From Mesorhizobium sophorae (GTDB taxonomy: Bacteria > Pseudomonadota > Alphaproteobacteria > Rhizobiales > Rhizobiaceae), in NCBI RefSeq assembly GCF_002270415.1, contig NZ_NNRI01000007.1, positions 744,001 to 808,000 on the forward strand: a stretch of 64,000 nt of DNA, written 5' to 3'. Shown in pieces: positions 60,897 to 64,000 of this stretch (positions are counted from its first letter, which is position 1; each line of letters starts with the position of its first letter). The notes beneath the pieces were generated by a model. It ran no database searches and was not told the origin of the DNA. It was given only the letters and a program-made list of their open reading frames with translations. The translations under genes and the position numbers were made by a program.

Positions 60897-61517
60897 ATGT
60901 CCGAAATCGCCCATCTCGCCGCCACCATCTTCAAGCGCGCCGGCAAGGCACGGCGCTTCATCGTTGCCGTTGCCGGTCCGCCGGGCTCCGGCAAGTCGAC
61001 ATTGTCGGCAAGCCTGCATGACCTGCTGCCGGAAGGCGCGGTGGAAGTGGTGCCGATGGACGGCTTCCACTATGACGACGTCGTGCTTGAGCGGCGCGGC
61101 CTGCGCGCGCGCAAGGGGGCGCCGGAAACCTTTGACTTTGCCGGCTTCGAAACCTTGCTGAAACGCATCCGCGCCGGTGAACCCGATATTGCCATTCCGG
61201 TTTTCGACCGCAGCATGGAACTGTCGCGCGCCGCCGCCTCGATCGTCGCCACCGAGACCAAGTTCATCCTGGTTGAGGGCAATTACCTGCTGCTCGACGA
61301 GGAGCCGTGGTCGCGGCTGGCGCCGCTGTTCGATTTCTCGATCTTCGTCGATGTGCCGCGCGACGAGCTCGAGCGCCGCCTGCTCGAGCGCTGGCACGGT
61401 CATGGCCGCTCCGACGCGGATGCCCGCGCCTGGATCGCCTCCAACGACATGCCCAACATCGACCGGGTGCTTGCCCGCCGCCGGACCGCCGACCTGGTGA
61501 TCGGCATTTCGGCGTGA
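60897..61517 (+). CDS. P-loop nucleoside/sugar kinase-like protein (PanK/FrcK type)
   Basis: 206 residues. Walker A GPPGSGKST at residues 27-35, PMDGFHYDD near 55 (equivalent to the DGF motif of pantothenate and uridine kinases), the VFDRSMELSR segment, and an LVEGNYLLLDE Walker B-like strand near 128. This class includes FrcK beside the fructose transporter of Sinorhizobium. It transfers phosphate from ATP to a small hydroxylated substrate not identifiable here. ATG 60897 is preceded by GAGAGAGG. Confidence 0.82.
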   Translation: MSEIAHLAATIFKRAGKARRFIVAVAGPPGSGKSTLSASLHDLLPEGAVEVVPMDGFHYDDVVLERRGLRARKGAPETFDFAGFETLLKRIRAGEPDIAIPVFDRSMELSRAAASIVATETKFILVEGNYLLLDEEPWSRLAPLFDFSIFVDVPRDELERRLLERWHGHGRSDADARAWIASNDMPNIDRVLARRRTADLVIGISA

Positions 61518-61600
61518 TTCTAAGGATTCTTCAAGGGGAACCTTAAGACTTTCAGTCCGTTATCCCACAGGCAATTCTGCCAGAAGAGGGATTCCATCCG

Positions 61601-61948
61601 ATGGCACAAAAGGCAAGAAAACCCGCGCCCGCCAAGGGCAAGGCAACCCAATCGAAGGCAGGCGCCGGTCCGGCGATCGCCGAGCGTTCCAAGGACGCCA
61701 AGCCGTCTTTCGGCAAGGCGGCGCCGAAGAAAGTGGTGCCTGCCGCGGCGAAGACCGCGCCCAAGGTGGCAAAGCCCAAAAAGCCGGCAAACACTGGCGA
61801 TTCGCTGTCGGGCAGCGCCATGCGCACGGTCAAGGCCACGGCCAATGTGGCAGCCGGCGCCGTCGTCGTCGCGGCAAGGGGTGCGGCATCGTTTGCCGCT
61901 TCCGTCGTGGGCAGGGGCGGCTCGAAAGCCAAGGCGAAGGCAAAATAG
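61601..61948 (+). CDS. Alanine/lysine-rich histone-H1-like protein
   Basis: 115 residues, about half Ala and Lys with scattered Pro (AQKARKPAPAKGKATQSKAG at the start; SKAKAKAK at the end). A short hydrophobic Ala/Val stretch (ANVAAGAVVVAARGAASFAA) lies at about 82-101. The composition resembles histone-H1-like nucleoid proteins, but the hydrophobic stretch could also be a membrane segment. Base composition does not differ from its neighbours. Function uncertain. Confidence 0.6.
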   Translation: MAQKARKPAPAKGKATQSKAGAGPAIAERSKDAKPSFGKAAPKKVVPAAAKTAPKVAKPKKPANTGDSLSGSAMRTVKATANVAAGAVVVAARGAASFAASVVGRGGSKAKAKAK

Positions 61949-61981
61949 CAGCGTTCTGTCGAGGGCCTGGCCGGCTTTGAT

Positions 61982-62686
61982 TCAGCCCTTCGCCGGGATG
62001 GTCAGGCCCTTTTGTACGGCTGGCCTGGCAAGGCCGCGTTCCAGCCATGTCCCGAGATTGCCGAAATCATCGAAGCCGACGAGTTCGCGCGCTTCGTAGA
62101 AGCCGATCAGGTTGCGCACCCAGCCGAGCAGCGAGATGTCGGCGATGGTGAAGTCATTGTCCATGATCCACCTGCGGCCCTTCAGCCGGCCGTCGAGCAC
62201 ACCGATCAGGCGCCGCGATTCATCGCGATAGCGCTCCAGCGGGCGCTTGTCGGCAATTTCTCGGCCGGCGAATTTGTGGAAGAAGCCGACCTGGCCGAAC
62301 ATCGGCCCGACCGAGGCCATCTGGAAGAACACCCATTGGATCGTCTCGTAGCGCCGCGCCGCGTCCACCGGCATGAGCAGGCCGGTCTTTTCGGCGAGGT
62401 AGAGCAGGATGGCGCCGGATTCGAACAGGCCGATCGGCTTGCCGTCCGGACCGTTCGGATCGATGATCGCCGGTATCTTGCCATTGGGGTTGAGCGACAG
62501 GAATTCCGGTGTCCAGCTCTCGTTCTTGCCGATGTTGACCAGATGCGGCTCGTAGGGCAGTCCGAGCTCTTCCAGAGCGATCGATATCTTCACCCCATTG
62601 GGCGTCGTGGCCGAATAGAGCTGGATCTGGTCCGGATGCCTGGCTGGCCAGCGCGTTGCGATCGGAAAGGCGGACAGGTCGGCCAT
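61982..62686 (-). CDS. Glutathione S-transferase family protein (YfcG/YghU type)
   Basis: 234 residues. Thioredoxin-like N-terminal domain (IQLYSATTPNGVKISIALEE) with the TPNG(V)K active-site turn typical of the YfcG/Nu class, the NPNGKIPAIID loop that binds glutathione and FESGAILLYLAEK, then an alpha-helical C-terminal domain with FTIADISLLGW. Probably a glutathione-dependent disulfide-bond oxidoreductase in the cytoplasm. Stands alone, with an ATG at 62686. Confidence 0.92.
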   Translation of the reverse strand: MADLSAFPIATRWPARHPDQIQLYSATTPNGVKISIALEELGLPYEPHLVNIGKNESWTPEFLSLNPNGKIPAIIDPNGPDGKPIGLFESGAILLYLAEKTGLLMPVDAARRYETIQWVFFQMASVGPMFGQVGFFHKFAGREIADKRPLERYRDESRRLIGVLDGRLKGRRWIMDNDFTIADISLLGWVRNLIGFYEARELVGFDDFGNLGTWLERGLARPAVQKGLTIPAKG

Positions 62687-62906
62687 GGAAAACTCCTGAA
62701 CGGGGATGGCGCCGGGCGACGCTGGTTTTGGCGGGTTCAGCCAAGGATTTAGGCGGACCGCCGATTCTGATCAATATGGCGGCGACAGTTTCGCTGCGCC
62801 ATTACCTTCGGTGTCCGAAGCACGTCCGTCATCAGGATGTCGGCAACGGGCGCGTGACATAGCGAACGTCGCGATCCGTGCTATATCTGGGCAGTTGGGG
62901 GGCTCG

Positions 62907-63725
62907 ATGAACGACACCGACTACGCGCTGGGACATGCAGAGGCGGAGTTGCGCCGCCTCAGCACCCAGGCACGGTTGATCGATCCGATCACGCGTCGCT
63001 TTCTGGAAGCTGCCGGAATCACCAAAGGTATGCGCATCCTCGATATTGGCAGCGGCGCCGGCGATGTCGCGTTTCTCTGTGGCGAACTGGTTGGGCCGAC
63101 TGGAGAAGTTGTGGGTACCGACCTTGCCCTTGCAGCCGTCGAAAGGGCGGAGCTGCGCGCCAGGAATGCCGGGTCAGGCACAATCTCCTTCAGACACGGC
63201 GATCCGGCTGAACTGAATTTTGACGAACCCTTCGATGCGATCGTTGGTCGCTACGTTCTCCAATTCATGCCCGATCCAGCACAGTCGCTCCGACGGATCG
63301 CCCGTCATTTGCGGCCTGGTGGGGTCGTCGTATTCCACGAACTTGACTGGGATGGCGCTCGTTCGTCGCCCCCGTCGCCGACATACGATAAGGTATGCGG
63401 GTGGCTCAGCCGTACAATCGAGGGGGCGGGAGCGCAGGTGCGCCTTGGTGCCCGACTTGCCTCTCTGTTTGAAGAGGCTGGTCTACCCTCGCCTGTCCTG
63501 AGGCTGGAGGCGGTCATCTCGTCAGGGCCACGGGCAGTTGACGTTGTACACCTTGTGACCGATCTCGTGGAAACACAATTGCCGACCATGGAGCGGCTAG
63601 GGATCGCAGCAGCTTCGCAGGTCGAGCCCCTTACACTCGCTGACCGCATCCTGTCGGAGGTCGGTGCCGACGGCACGTTGATGGGGCGATCGGAGATAGG
63701 TGCCTGGACCACGAGGCCGGAGTGA
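62907..63725 (+). CDS. SAM-dependent methyltransferase
   Basis: 272 residues from ATG 62907, with a GGGGGG run upstream; the longer frame to 62706 was rejected. Class I Rossmann methyltransferase: motif I ILDIGSGAGDVAF (about 45-57), the acidic VGTDLA strand end, FDAIVGRYVLQFM and LRPGGVVVFHE. This is a Methyltransf_11/25-type domain, with a C-terminal lid of about 110 residues. The substrate is unknown; small-molecule methylation is likely. Confidence 0.9.
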   Translation: MNDTDYALGHAEAELRRLSTQARLIDPITRRFLEAAGITKGMRILDIGSGAGDVAFLCGELVGPTGEVVGTDLALAAVERAELRARNAGSGTISFRHGDPAELNFDEPFDAIVGRYVLQFMPDPAQSLRRIARHLRPGGVVVFHELDWDGARSSPPSPTYDKVCGWLSRTIEGAGAQVRLGARLASLFEEAGLPSPVLRLEAVISSGPRAVDVVHLVTDLVETQLPTMERLGIAAASQVEPLTLADRILSEVGADGTLMGRSEIGAWTTRPE

Positions 63726-63854
63726 ACGCACGCGTCGTCGTGCGATGGCCGCTCTGCAACCTCCTCCAGACGGTCTTCCAGCAGCACAGCATCGGGCAGA
63801 CGCAACCGCCCGGATAGGCCGGGATCGCCTGCGGCCGGTCGAGACCGGGTGGGA

Positions 63855-64000
63855 TCAAACCGCCTTGAAGGCCAGCACCGCATTGGTGCCGCCGAACGCG
63901 AAGCCATTGCTGATCGCCGTGCGCACCTTGCGTTCACGCGCCACGTTCGGCGTGATGTCGAGGTCGCAATCGGGATCGGCTTCGCGAAAATTGGCCGTCG
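63855..64000 (-). CDS. Beta-ketoacyl-ACP synthase II (FabF-like), 3' end
   Basis: The last 47 codons of a gene entering from the right edge. Reading on the minus strand gives [22 protein letters not shown] and then [18 protein letters not shown], the C-terminal signature of KAS II enzymes, where the GFGGTN loop shapes the active site and acyl pocket. KAS II elongates acyl chains on ACP; whether this is housekeeping FabF, a FabF paralogue or a specialised type cannot be told from the fragment. Confidence 0.88.
   Translation of the reverse strand, partial: TANFREADPDCDLDITPNVARERKVRTAISNGFAFGGTNAVLAFKAV

Overview
The window is high-GC chromosomal DNA from a rhizobium-like alphaproteobacterium, most probably Mesorhizobium or a close relative. 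The evidence is the gene order (hisB-H-A-F-E-coaA beside hslV/hslU, DUF2585 and DUF1402 proteins next to hslU, divergent iolY/iolR before iolCDEB), codon use, frequent TTG/GTG starts, and mosaic intergenic palindromes of the type known from Rhizobiales. No rRNA, CRISPR array or nodulation gene was seen. There is one tRNA (Arg, anticodon CCG).

Layout. 1-259: 3' end of alkB. 296-6043 (minus): histidine operon hisB-DUF2628-hisH-DUF1330-hisA-ureohydrolase-hisF-hisE, then coaA. 6256-11628 (plus): hslV, an acetyltransferase, two membrane proteins, hslU and a DUF1402 protein. 11682-14354 (minus): a three-component oxygenase set resembling rhizopine-catabolism MocD/MocE/MocF, divergent from a LacI regulator (14521). 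15898-20972: a sugar/cyclitol ABC transporter, IolG and an SDR. 20981-22267: a promoter, an apparently leaderless leader peptide with Tyr-Trp-Tyr-Phe codons, a three-segment attenuator and DAHP synthase. 22313-23780: LysE-type exporter and divergent WYL regulator. 23802-31958: inositol catabolic locus iolY / iolR-iolC-iolD-iolE-(DUF3329)-iolB, with GGAA-N6-TTCC operators before iolC. 32217-34739: DUF1045-phnM-phnN. 35069-41011: RpiR regulator and an iron-type ABC transporter with two extra membrane proteins. 41039-47413: aldose epimerase, a second sugar ABC transporter and a LacI regulator. 47872-54066: a gene graveyard with a truncated surface protein, an IS21-family remnant carrying a second element inside istB, a 5'-truncated MltF-like gene and a small remnant. 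54290-64000: tRNA-Arg, DUF1003, a DD-carboxypeptidase lipoprotein, a large coiled-coil membrane protein, a galactose-mutarotase-like protein, a P-loop kinase, a histone-H1-like protein, a GST, a methyltransferase and the 3' end of a fabF-like gene.

How the genes work together. The first transporter, MocDEF-like oxygenase, IolG, SDR, IolY and IolCDEB form a plausible pathway for uptake of inositol or a methylated or aminated inositol, its demethylation or oxidation, and breakdown to dihydroxyacetone phosphate and malonate semialdehyde. IolA is not in the window.

The most unusual structure is the 2,626-bp element at 48515-51140 inside istB. Removing it restores the istB frame exactly. If the element is circularised on paper, the Shine-Dalgarno and ATG at its outer end join, in frame, the headless DUF5372-like ORF at its other end. 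In that circle the two genes overlap at both ends and no non-coding base remains. Integration would therefore separate the small gene from its start signals.
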